This document shows positions 49,378 to 57,172 of a stretch of DNA of 64,000 bases, in pieces (position 1 is the stretch's first letter; each line of letters begins with the position of its first letter). The DNA lies in contig DATEDN010000017.1 of NCBI GenBank assembly GCA_035281645.1, positions 41,823-105,822 on the forward strand, read 5' to 3'. The DNA is from JACCTH01 sp035281645 (lineage in GTDB: Bacteria > Actinomycetota > Acidimicrobiia > Spongiisociales > ZC4RG35). The translations under genes and the position numbers were made by a program. The notes beneath the pieces were generated by a model. The model had not been told where the DNA came from. It saw only the letters and a program-made list of their open reading frames with translations, and did no database searches.

Positions 49378-50762
49378 CCGCCCGCCGCCTGTTCCACCGC
49401 GGAGATGATCTTGTAGTAGCCGGTGCAGCGACACAGATTTCCGGAGAGGGCGATGCGAATCTCGGCCGGTCCCGGCGCCGGCTTCTCTTCGAGCAGCTTC
49501 GCTCCCGACATCAAGAAGCCAGGAATGCAAAAGCCACACTGCACCGAGCCTTGATCGAGAAACGCTTGTTGCAACGGATGTAGCCCATCGGCTGCCCCCA
49601 GCCCCTCGATTGTGGTGATCTCGGCTCCGGCTGCCCGTCCGGCCGGGACCAGACAGGCCATGACCGCCACTCCGTCGAGGAAGACGGTGCAGGCTCCGCA
49701 CTCGCCCTCGGCACATCCTTCCTTGCTGCCGGTCAGCCCGATCTCCCGCAGCCAGTCGAGCAGGGTCGAGTTGGAATCGGGTGGGCTGGTGGTGAGACCG
49801 TTGACCGTCGTGCGGTTTGGAGTAGGACGGCGCCGTCCCAGGGTCACCGGATCCTTGGGAAAAAATGCGGCCTGCTCGCCACCGGCCAGCGCCCGAAGAC
49901 CCCGGACTGTCATTCGCTCCAGTTCCGTCCTCCGATAGGCGGCCGTGGCGCGGACGTCGTCAATTGGCCTCGGAAGCTCTGCCACCAGACGGGCGGTTTC
50001 GGCGATGGTCTCGGAATCGAGACCCTTGCCCTGCAAGAACGATTCGGCTTCCTGGGCCCGGATGATCGTGGGCGCGACGCTCCCCAGGGCGATCGCGGCC
50101 GAAGTGACCGCTTCGCCATCGAAGCCGAGCACCAGCGCCAGATGAATCACCGAAATTGCCTGGGCCTTGCGAAGGCCAACCTTGACAAAGATTCCGCGTT
50201 CATCTGAGCCCATGGCCCGGACTCGAAGACGGGTGACCATCTCGTCATCGGCCATGTCGATCTGGCGGACGCCGCGGTGAAATTCTCCAAGGTCGACCCT
50301 GCGACTGCCGGCGGTGGAGGAGATCTCGAGCGTCGTTCCCAGCGCCCGTAGCGGGGTGATGGTGTCGTTGGCCGGCGAGGCGGTGACCAGATTCCCGACC
50401 ACCGTCGCCCGGTTGCGAAGCTGCGGTGAGCCCACCTCCCAGCACGCCTGGGCGAGAGGCAGCGCCCGATCGACGACAACGGAGGAGAGCACAATCTCGT
50501 TGTGAGTGACACCCGCTCCAATGAGGATTTCCTCGCCGACCACCTCGATCTGCTGAAGGTCTGAGATGCGGCTCGTGTCGATCAAGGTGTCAACTTCGGG
50601 ACGCTGGCCTCGAGCCATCTCCAGCAACAAGTCGGTTCCTCCGGCGATGAGACGGCTGCTTCCTCGATGGGCTGCCAGCATCTCCAGAGCCTCGGGAACC
50701 GAATTCGCCTGTAGGTACCGCTCGAATCTCAGACGATGCTGCTGGACTTCGTGCAGCTTCAC
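49374..50762 (-). CDS. Fused FAD-binding and 2Fe-2S subunit of a xanthine dehydrogenase-type enzyme
   Basis: A 462-residue protein with two usually separate subunits joined. Residues 1-290 are the FAD-binding (CutM/XdhB) domain with LIAGGTDLLLEMARG, IGAGVTHNEI and RNRATVVGNLVTASPANDTI. Residues about 305-462 are the 2Fe-2S (CutS) part with cysteine sets GCAEGECGACTV...C and QCGFCIPG...LCRCTGYY. The order FAD first, iron-sulfur second is the reverse of eukaryotic xanthine dehydrogenase. GTG 50762 overlaps the deaminase gene (GTGA) and its own stop overlaps the Mo subunit start. It passes electrons from the Mo subunit to NAD+ or another acceptor. Confidence 0.92.
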   Translation of the reverse strand: MKLHEVQQHRLRFERYLQANSVPEALEMLAAHRGSSRLIAGGTDLLLEMARGQRPEVDTLIDTSRISDLQQIEVVGEEILIGAGVTHNEIVLSSVVVDRALPLAQACWEVGSPQLRNRATVVGNLVTASPANDTITPLRALGTTLEISSTAGSRRVDLGEFHRGVRQIDMADDEMVTRLRVRAMGSDERGIFVKVGLRKAQAISVIHLALVLGFDGEAVTSAAIALGSVAPTIIRAQEAESFLQGKGLDSETIAETARLVAELPRPIDDVRATAAYRRTELERMTVRGLRALAGGEQAAFFPKDPVTLGRRRPTPNRTTVNGLTTSPPDSNSTLLDWLREIGLTGSKEGCAEGECGACTVFLDGVAVMACLVPAGRAAGAEITTIEGLGAADGLHPLQQAFLDQGSVQCGFCIPGFLMSGAKLLEEKPAPGPAEIRIALSGNLCRCTGYYKIISAVEQAAGG

Positions 50763-51322
50763 CCCGCGGCCCGACCGTTGTAGATGACACCCCCGCTTCG
50801 GGCGTAGTCGGAGAGGAGAGCGGCGCCTTCGGCGCGCTTGACCTCGCGGATGACCTCGATCCCCCTGCTTTCCAATCTTTCCACCCAGTCGGCCATTCGA
50901 TCGCCTTCCTCGAAGCCGATGGCGGCGGCGTCCTCGGTCCGGGCCCCGCAGACCAGGCGATGGACCCCGGACCAGGGAACGGCTCCCAGGCACATGGCGC
51001 AAGGGTCGGTGGAGGCCACGAGTTCGGTGGGACCGAGATCGAAGCTTCCCACTACCCGTCCGGCAATTCCTATCGCCATGATCTCGGCGTGGGCGGCGGC
51101 GATGTTCGTCGGCACTACGAGGTTGACGCCCGGGGCCAGCAAACGCCCCTCGCGGTCGAAGACCGCGGCTCCGAAGGGTCCTCCGGTCTCCCTCTCGAAG
51201 TTGTTGCGGGCCAGAGTGAACGTGAAGTCGATCCGGTCCTCGATCGATGGATACAGCGAGCCCGGTTCGCAGATGTCAAGGATCCAGGGCGGAAGTTCGA
51301 GGGCGATGGTGGGGAACGTCAC
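50759..51322 (-). CDS. Nucleoside/guanine deaminase-like cytidine deaminase-fold protein
   Basis: A 187-residue zinc deaminase with the zinc motif HAEIMAI and PCAMCLGAVPWSGVHRL, closest in layout to bacterial guanine deaminase (GuaD) and tRNA adenosine deaminase. GFEEGDRM follows and a Glu-rich C-terminal half ends in YARSGGVIYNGRAAG. In this setting (Mo hydroxylase, adenine deaminase) guanine to xanthine is the most sensible reaction, by inference. GTG 51322 overlaps the nitrilase stop (GTGA). An N-terminal extension of about 25 residues precedes the deaminase fold. Confidence 0.85.
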   Translation of the reverse strand: MTFPTIALELPPWILDICEPGSLYPSIEDRIDFTFTLARNNFERETGGPFGAAVFDREGRLLAPGVNLVVPTNIAAAHAEIMAIGIAGRVVGSFDLGPTELVASTDPCAMCLGAVPWSGVHRLVCGARTEDAAAIGFEEGDRMADWVERLESRGIEVIREVKRAEGAALLSDYARSGGVIYNGRAAG

Positions 51323-52158
51323 GAGCCAGAGATTTCTCCGTAGACCTCGGGGCGACGATCCCGGTAGAACGCCCAGTGCCTCCGGACCTCCTCGATCAAA
51401 TTCATGTCGAGGTCCCTGATCACCACCTCGTCCTTCGTATCGGAAGCTGTTCCTTCGATGATCTGACCCCGCGGGGAACAGAAGTAGGAGGAGCCGTAGT
51501 AGTCGGTGTCGGTGAGATTCTCCCGGCCGACGCGATTGATAGCCCCCACGAAATACTCGTTGGCCACGGCGGCCGCTGGTTGCTCGAGCTCCCATAGATA
51601 CTTGGAATGGCCCCTGGTGGTGGCCGAGGGATTGAAGACCAGCTTGGCGCCTTTCAATCCCAGCACTCGCCAGCCTTCAGGGAAGTGGCGGTCGTAACAG
51701 ATGTAGACGCCAATCCGGCCGATGGCGGTGTCGAATACCGGATAGCCCAGGTTTCCTGGCCGAAAATAGAACTTCTCCCAAAAGCCTTCGACCTGGGGAA
51801 TGTGGGTCTTGCGATAAATCCCCAAGAACGAGCCATCGGCATCGATGACGGCGGCGGTGTTGTAGAAGGTGCCCTCGTCCACCTTCTCGAAGATCGGTGC
51901 GATCACGACCATTCCTGTCTCGCGGGCAAGATCGCCGACGCGGGAGATGGTTGGACCCGAAGGAATCTCCTCGGCGGTGTCATAGAACCTGGCGTCCTGA
52001 ACGTTGCAGAAATAGGGAGTGGTGAAGATCTCCTGGAAGCACAGGACTTGTGCCCCCTCGGCCGCGGCCTTGCGGGCGTAATCGAGGTTCTTCTCGATCA
52101 TCGATTCCTTGTCGCCGGTCCACTCCGACTGAACCAGGGCGGCGCGCACCACGGTCAT
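51319..52158 (-). CDS. Nitrilase-superfamily amidohydrolase (beta-ureidopropionase / N-carbamoylputrescine amidase-like)
   Basis: A 279-residue carbon-nitrogen hydrolase. The Glu-Lys-Cys triad is Glu43 (CFQEIFTTPYF), Lys117 (YRKTHIP) and Cys154 (YICYDRHFPE). Sequences such as FTTPYFCN and KTHIPQVEGFWEKFYF resemble N-carbamoyl-amine or -amino acid hydrolases, which release ammonia and CO2 from carbamoyl compounds. In a purine or hydantoin route it would finish a ureido intermediate. The ATG at 52158 lies 24 bases after the PLP lyase; TACACT nine bases upstream could be an internal promoter. Confidence 0.9.
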   Translation of the reverse strand: MTVVRAALVQSEWTGDKESMIEKNLDYARKAAAEGAQVLCFQEIFTTPYFCNVQDARFYDTAEEIPSGPTISRVGDLARETGMVVIAPIFEKVDEGTFYNTAAVIDADGSFLGIYRKTHIPQVEGFWEKFYFRPGNLGYPVFDTAIGRIGVYICYDRHFPEGWRVLGLKGAKLVFNPSATTRGHSKYLWELEQPAAAVANEYFVGAINRVGRENLTDTDYYGSSYFCSPRGQIIEGTASDTKDEVVIRDLDMNLIEEVRRHWAFYRDRRPEVYGEISGS

Positions 52159-52182
52159 CGTCGGGCGAGTGTAGGAATCACC

Positions 52183-53304
52183 TCAGGTGGCTTCTCGTTG
52201 ACGACCGGTGAAGAACACCACGACGTGGTCGTCACTCGAATATTCCTCGGCGATGGTTGGATCCAGGAGCGCCGCCAGCCCGGCTGTGCCGGTGTGATCG
52301 GCGGCGATTTGGGTTTCCTCGACTGCCAGCCGATGACCACTCTCCACCAGACTCTCGGGGATCACATGCGGGCGGCCCCCCGAGGCCAGCATGGCTTCCA
52401 CAACCGGCAACCAGTCGTAGGTGACATCGTCGAGGATTCCCGACGCCTTGGAGGTGCCAACAGCTTCCCAAGGCCACATGAACTTGTCCGGGGTCGAGCG
52501 GGCATTTTCTGCCTGCTCCAACCGATCCTCGGAAGTCTCTCGCAGCAGCCGCCACGCCCGGTTCAACGGCGCCGAGGATTCGGTCTGAACGGTATTGAGC
52601 ACCGGATCGGCCGACAGCCATTGTTCGCGAATGCCTTCGTTGAGGCCTCGCCAGACCGATGCGGCCAAGGCGCCGCCTCCGACTTGAACGAATAGGGCCA
52701 CCGATCCTTCGACTCGAGCTAGGGCGAGCTGCTCAGCCAGCTCCCAACCGATGGTGCGGCCTCCGTCGAGGGCCGTGGGCGTGAAGGATCCCTGCACCGA
52801 AAAGGGAGTGGCTCCCTTTCGAATTGCTTTTTGCATCCCCTCGACGGTGGGATCGCCGATAGTCGAGTCGAGGCGCTTACTCACCACCACCTTCGCGTTC
52901 AGCTCCTCGAGGGCGGCGGTGATCGAACGGTCCGCCCAGGTGGGGACGAAAACCTGGATCGGACGCTTGGCGGCCTTGGCGACCACCGCTGCGGCGAGAG
53001 CGGCGTTGCCGCACGAGGCAATCGTCAGTTCTCCGCTCGAGTTCTCCTCCACCGCCAAATGGAGCATCGTGCCAAAAAGGTGGCGGGCCTTGTGCGATCC
53101 ACCGACGTTGTCGGTGTCGTCTTTGACCCAGAGGGTCGCCTCAAGCCCGAGGGCCGCGCCCAAGCGGGGCTGGCGGGTCAGGGGAGTGATCGAGAATCCG
53201 TGGCCGGCGATCTCGGCGACCTCGCGGTCGAGGCCCTCGACGAGTTCGACAAAGCGTTGATCTGTCCATCCAGCCGCAATGGCCTTTCGATAAGAGTCGA
53301 GCAT
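52183..53304 (-). CDS. PLP-dependent fold-type-II lyase (threonine synthase/dehydratase-like)
   Basis: A 373-residue protein of the tryptophan synthase beta family. The PLP lysine is in VKDDTDNVGGSHKARHLFG, the phosphate loop in TIASCGNAALAAAVVAKAA, and VQVGGGALAASVWRG and FFTGRQREA are near the end. Beta-elimination or replacement on an amino acid is expected; the exact substrate is not evident. The coding frame continues in line upstream of ATG 53304 (SANPFIRYRW) to a CTG at 53361. That stretch looks like part of the protein, so the true start may be the CTG, overlapping the upstream PLP gene by 20 bases. Confidence 0.82.
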   Translation of the reverse strand: MLDSYRKAIAAGWTDQRFVELVEGLDREVAEIAGHGFSITPLTRQPRLGAALGLEATLWVKDDTDNVGGSHKARHLFGTMLHLAVEENSSGELTIASCGNAALAAAVVAKAAKRPIQVFVPTWADRSITAALEELNAKVVVSKRLDSTIGDPTVEGMQKAIRKGATPFSVQGSFTPTALDGGRTIGWELAEQLALARVEGSVALFVQVGGGALAASVWRGLNEGIREQWLSADPVLNTVQTESSAPLNRAWRLLRETSEDRLEQAENARSTPDKFMWPWEAVGTSKASGILDDVTYDWLPVVEAMLASGGRPHVIPESLVESGHRLAVEETQIAADHTGTAGLAALLDPTIAEEYSSDDHVVVFFTGRQREAT

Positions 53305-53341
53305 CCACCGATACCGGATGAATGGATTGGCGCTCTCGCCC

Positions 53342-54808
53342 TTACTCGTGGCTGACTCCAGTTCGCTCGTTGAATTCGGCGATCATGGCGTCCCAGCGGC
53401 CCAGGAAGGGCCGCAACCCTTGCCACCACGTCTGATCGCGGCGGGCTTCGAAATCCTCGAACGGAACTCCCTGCTGTTCTACCCAGGTGTAGTAGCCGAG
53501 GTTGAATATGCGGCGCCGGCCGGCATCTCCGAGCTCGAGATAGTCACCAGTGCGGGTCTCCTTCAGGAACTCGTTGTAGGTTGCTTCCGCCTCGCGAGCT
53601 CCGAAACCCTGAGGAAAGTCACGCTGGGAGATGCGGTCGATCTCCGAGCGATACATCTCGGCGCCATCTGTCGCCACTGACACGATCACGTCGCCCCGTC
53701 CCAGCTGGTGGTATTTCGCTACTCGTATTGCCGCCAACAGATTGGCGATCGAGGAAAGGCCGAGATCGCCGAATCCGGAAGGATCGATTCCTCGGCCGCG
53801 TAAGAAATCTTGGCCGGTGTCGGTGTTGAAGAGCAGGAGCAGGTGATCCGTGGCCCGATCGGTGATGGCGACGACGTCGTCGGTATTGGAGGCGTTGTGG
53901 ATCAACGGGATATGTTTGTCGCCGATGCCCTGAATGTTGTGCTCGCCATAACCGTTGTAGAGCATGGTGGGACACTCGAGAGCCTCGACCGCCACTATGC
54001 GGGTGCCAAATCTCTCCTTTAGATAGTCCCCGGCGCCGAGCGTGCCGGCGGATCCGGAGGCGGCGACAAAGGCCGCTAATCGTTTCTCGCCTCTCGCCGC
54101 GAACAGTCGTTCCATGGCGCTCCCGGTTATCTGGAAGTGAGCTAGGTGATTTCCGAACTCCGAGAACTGATTGAGGATCACGTTGTGCGGGTCGCGGGCC
54201 AGCCTCGCGCACGCGTCGTAGATTTCTTTGACGTTCGACTCAGTTCCAGGGGTGCGAATCACGTCGGTTCCGTCGACTGTCCACCTCTCAAGCCACTCGA
54301 AGCGCTCCCGACTCATCCCTTCGGGGAGGACCGCTACCCCTCTCGAATCCATGATGCGGCTTATGGCCACGCCTCCACGGGCGTAGTTGCCGGTCGAAGG
54401 CCAAATCGCTCGGTCCTCACTGGGGTCGAAGGCTCCAGTGACTATCCGCGGGGCCAGGCAGGCGTAAGCCGCAAGAACTTTGTGGGCCCGAATCATGGGA
54501 AACCGATTACCCAAAGCCAACACCAACGTGGCATCGGTCCCGGCTAGTTCGCCCGGGACCACGAAATGATCGGGAACGTCGGTGAGCGAGCGACGGGTTT
54601 GATCGTTATACCAATGCACTCGGAAGAGATTGCGGGGGTCGGCCGCGTCGGGATCCAACTCCGCTCGGACCGCGGTCGTTGGCTCGGCGAGTTCGGCGAA
54701 AGTGGGAAGCCGTATTTCTTGGTCAGCGAAGCGCTTGACGGCGCGCTCGAGGACGGCCCCGTTCCGGACTTCATCAATGAGGCCGAACAGCGAAGTTTCC
54801 CGGATCAC
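53342..54808 (-). CDS. PLP-dependent cysteine synthase family protein (large form)
   Basis: A 488-residue fold-type-II PLP protein, longer than cysteine synthase (about 310). The likely PLP lysine is in FPMIRAHKVLAAYACL. AIWPSTGNYARGGVAISRIM follows, then the glycine-rich phosphate loop VAASGSAGTLGAGDYL and EALECPTMLYNGYGEHNI. The N-terminal 90 residues and C-terminal 90 are extra. GTG 54808 follows TAAAGT by six bases, so this first gene of the operon is probably leaderless. Its reaction is unknown; its position next to a second lyase and carbamoyl hydrolases suggests amino-acid release from a heterocycle. Confidence 0.82.
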   Translation of the reverse strand: MIRETSLFGLIDEVRNGAVLERAVKRFADQEIRLPTFAELAEPTTAVRAELDPDAADPRNLFRVHWYNDQTRRSLTDVPDHFVVPGELAGTDATLVLALGNRFPMIRAHKVLAAYACLAPRIVTGAFDPSEDRAIWPSTGNYARGGVAISRIMDSRGVAVLPEGMSRERFEWLERWTVDGTDVIRTPGTESNVKEIYDACARLARDPHNVILNQFSEFGNHLAHFQITGSAMERLFAARGEKRLAAFVAASGSAGTLGAGDYLKERFGTRIVAVEALECPTMLYNGYGEHNIQGIGDKHIPLIHNASNTDDVVAITDRATDHLLLLFNTDTGQDFLRGRGIDPSGFGDLGLSSIANLLAAIRVAKYHQLGRGDVIVSVATDGAEMYRSEIDRISQRDFPQGFGAREAEATYNEFLKETRTGDYLELGDAGRRRIFNLGYYTWVEQQGVPFEDFEARRDQTWWQGLRPFLGRWDAMIAEFNERTGVSHE

Positions 54809-54814
54809 CAGGGC

Positions 54815-54824
54815 ACTTTACGAT
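54815..54824. promoter_or_regulatory. Fused back-to-back -10 boxes between the catabolic operon and serA
   Basis: ACTTTACGAT reads TAAAGT on the minus strand, six bases from GTG 54808, and TACGAT on the plus strand, nine bases from ATG 54834. The two boxes share the central TA. The whole divergent intergenic region is only 25 bases, so initiation in the two directions should be mutually exclusive. Confidence 0.6.
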
Positions 54825-54833
54825 TGCCACCCA

Positions 54834-56045
54834 ATGCGGGTCCTCATCGCCGACAGCTTCGAACAATCGGGCCGCGATGCCTTGGAAAGCGCAGGATTCG
54901 CGATCGACTATCAGCCTCAGTTGGACTCGGGCAGCCTCGCGGCGGCGGTCAAGGACGCTGACGTGTTGGTAGTGCGCTCGACCAACGTCCCCGCCGAGGT
55001 CTTCGCCGGGGCGGGACCGCTGGGAATGGTGATTCGAGCCGGCGCCGGGCACAACACCATCGACAGCAAGGCGGCTGCCGCCCATGCGGTCTTCGTCGCC
55101 AATGTTCCAGGCAAGAACGCGGTGGCAGTGGCCGAGTTGACGATGGGTTTGATTCTCGCCATCGATCGGCGGATCCCAGAAAACGTGGCCGCCGCCCGCG
55201 CCGGGACCTGGAACAAGAAGGAGTTCTCGCAGTCCGAAGGCCTCTTGGGAAAGACCCTCGGAATCATCGGCCTCGGACAAATCGGGCTGGCGGTAGCGGA
55301 AAGAGCAGCGGGCTTTGGGCTCAACGTGTTGGTGCTCAACAAGAACCGCTCCCGCTCCATTGAAGAGCGAATGCAGGAACTGGGCATCGAGGGAACCGGG
55401 GAACTTGGCGACCTTCTCGAACGGTCCCACATCGTCTCCCTGCATCTACCGGGATCGGAAGAGACCAGGCACCTAGTCGATCGTTCTTTCCTCGCCAGGA
55501 TGAGAGCGGGAGCGATTCTCATCAACACCAGCCGCGGGGATGTCATCGACGAGGAAGCTCTTCTCGACAGCATTGACGAGAAGGGCCTGCGGGTTGGTCT
55601 GGACGTGTTCGCCGACGAGCCGGGTTCGGGCACCGGGAGTTTCGAGTCTCTGCTGGTGAAGCATCCTCGGGTTTACACCACGCATCACATCGGGGCCTCC
55701 ACGAGTCAGGCGCAGGAGGCGATCGCAGCCGAGGTAGTGGAAATGATCATCGCTTACGAGCAAGGAATCGCTCGCAATGTCGTCAACCTCACTCCTCCGG
55801 ATCCGGGCGGGTCACTATTAGTGGTACGGCACTACGACCGGGTGGGGGTGCTATCGGCTGTGCTGGGAGCGCTGCGGGAGGCCGGCCTCAATGTCCAGGA
55901 GATGAAGAACGAGGTCTTCTCGGGAGCGGGAGCCTCCGTCGCCAGCATTCACGTGCAAGGGGTGATTCCCGAACCGGTGCTCCAGTCGGTCCGGCGCCAT
56001 CCGGACGTGATCTTCGCCACCGCTCGCGATTTGCCTTCCTCGTGA
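54834..56045 (+). CDS. serA: D-3-phosphoglycerate dehydrogenase (2-hydroxyacid dehydrogenase, ACT domain)
   Basis: A 403-residue NAD-dependent dehydrogenase for the first step of serine synthesis. Visible features are the Rossmann GIIGLGQIGLAVAERAAGF, the catalytic Arg in INTSRGDVIDEEAL, Asp/Glu and the His in VYTTHHIGAST, and a C-terminal ACT-like domain (VVRHYDRVGVLSAVLGALRE) from about residue 325. It is shorter than the actinobacterial 530-residue SerA because it lacks the intervening domain, resembling the 390-400 residue type common beside DUF1015 genes. ATG 54834 is six residues ahead of the conserved start. It overlaps the DUF1015 gene. Confidence 0.9.
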   Translation: MRVLIADSFEQSGRDALESAGFAIDYQPQLDSGSLAAAVKDADVLVVRSTNVPAEVFAGAGPLGMVIRAGAGHNTIDSKAAAAHAVFVANVPGKNAVAVAELTMGLILAIDRRIPENVAAARAGTWNKKEFSQSEGLLGKTLGIIGLGQIGLAVAERAAGFGLNVLVLNKNRSRSIEERMQELGIEGTGELGDLLERSHIVSLHLPGSEETRHLVDRSFLARMRAGAILINTSRGDVIDEEALLDSIDEKGLRVGLDVFADEPGSGTGSFESLLVKHPRVYTTHHIGASTSQAQEAIAAEVVEMIIAYEQGIARNVVNLTPPDPGGSLLVVRHYDRVGVLSAVLGALREAGLNVQEMKNEVFSGAGASVASIHVQGVIPEPVLQSVRRHPDVIFATARDLPSS

Positions 56046-57160
56046 GCGGCTGGCTCCAGCCGGTCGTCGCCGGCTTGGTTCGACCCGAGCATGCCCGCGA
56101 GATCATCAGCCCCGCCTATGACCTCTTGGATCCCAGCCAGCGCCGCGACCACGGCCGGCTCCATCCCCGCAGCTTCCTCAACGGCACGCCGTCAGAGGGC
56201 GACGATGCCGATCTGGACCACGCTTCCCGCCGCGCCCAGGCCAAGTCCTATTTACGAACCGAACTGGACCGAGGAACGTGGGAGTTCCATGGGCCGTCGT
56301 TTTACCTGCTCGAGATCGAGAGCGGGGGTCACGTCCAGACTGGAGTCGTGGGTGACGTGGCTGCAGATCGATTTCCCGATTTAATCAGTCCCCATGAAGC
56401 CACCAGAACCGATCGGGTGGCGGATTTGGCCGACTATTTCGAGACGATTGGATTCGGTTCCTCGCCGGTGGGATTGGCTTATCGGCGCACGAGTGAAGTC
56501 GACGAGGCCGTTGCTGGGCTGCGGAACAGCTCTCCCGCGCTCGATGTCACCCTCGATGATGGAGATCGCCAGCGCGTCTGGGTGATTGATACCGATTCCG
56601 AGTTGGGTTCAGCTCTCGATTCGATACCGCGGGCTTACATCATCGATGGTCACCACCGGGTGGCGGCGACCATCAAGAGGGGTCTAGCGGCGTCTTCTGC
56701 TGGTGGTCGCTTTCTCGCCGTGGCCTTTCCCCACGACCAGCTGTCAATCTTTCCTTTCCATCGCTGGTTGGGGATTGAGATGACCAGTCCCCACGCCCGG
56801 CCGGAAGAACTCGTTCCTCGCCCCGGGAAGGCGGTCGTCGTCACCCGAGAGGGAGAATGGCTGATCGACCTCGAAACTCGCCCTGACGAGGTCGACGTTG
56901 CCGCTCTGGCTCGGACCGCACTATCGCAACTGGGCGTCGAGGACGAGCGCACCGATCCCCGACTTTCCTTCGTCCCCGGGTTTCCCGGCCCGGATGCGCT
57001 GCGTCAAAAGGTTCGTGACCAGGGGGGAGTTGGTTTCCTCCTGGCTCCCACTTCGATCGAAGCGGTGATGGAGCACTCCGATCGGGGGGAGTTCATGCCC
57101 CCCAAGGCCACGTTCTTCTCGCCCAAGCCCCGATCCGGAGTATTCCTCGTTCGGAGGTGA
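56042..57160 (+). CDS. DUF1015 family protein
   Basis: A 372-residue DUF1015 protein, of unknown biochemical role, commonly adjacent to serA. Conserved blocks are VVAGLVRPEHAREIISPAYDLL near the start, SFYLLEIESGGHVQTGVVG, AYIIDGHHRVAATIK near residue 200 and the terminal EFMPPKATFFSPKPRSG. GTG 56042 forms GTGA with the serA stop, so expression is coupled. The genomic pairing suggests a role in serine or phosphohydroxypyruvate metabolism. Confidence 0.92.
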   Translation: MSGWLQPVVAGLVRPEHAREIISPAYDLLDPSQRRDHGRLHPRSFLNGTPSEGDDADLDHASRRAQAKSYLRTELDRGTWEFHGPSFYLLEIESGGHVQTGVVGDVAADRFPDLISPHEATRTDRVADLADYFETIGFGSSPVGLAYRRTSEVDEAVAGLRNSSPALDVTLDDGDRQRVWVIDTDSELGSALDSIPRAYIIDGHHRVAATIKRGLAASSAGGRFLAVAFPHDQLSIFPFHRWLGIEMTSPHARPEELVPRPGKAVVVTREGEWLIDLETRPDEVDVAALARTALSQLGVEDERTDPRLSFVPGFPGPDALRQKVRDQGGVGFLLAPTSIEAVMEHSDRGEFMPPKATFFSPKPRSGVFLVRR

Positions 57161-57172
57161 CAGAATTAGGCA

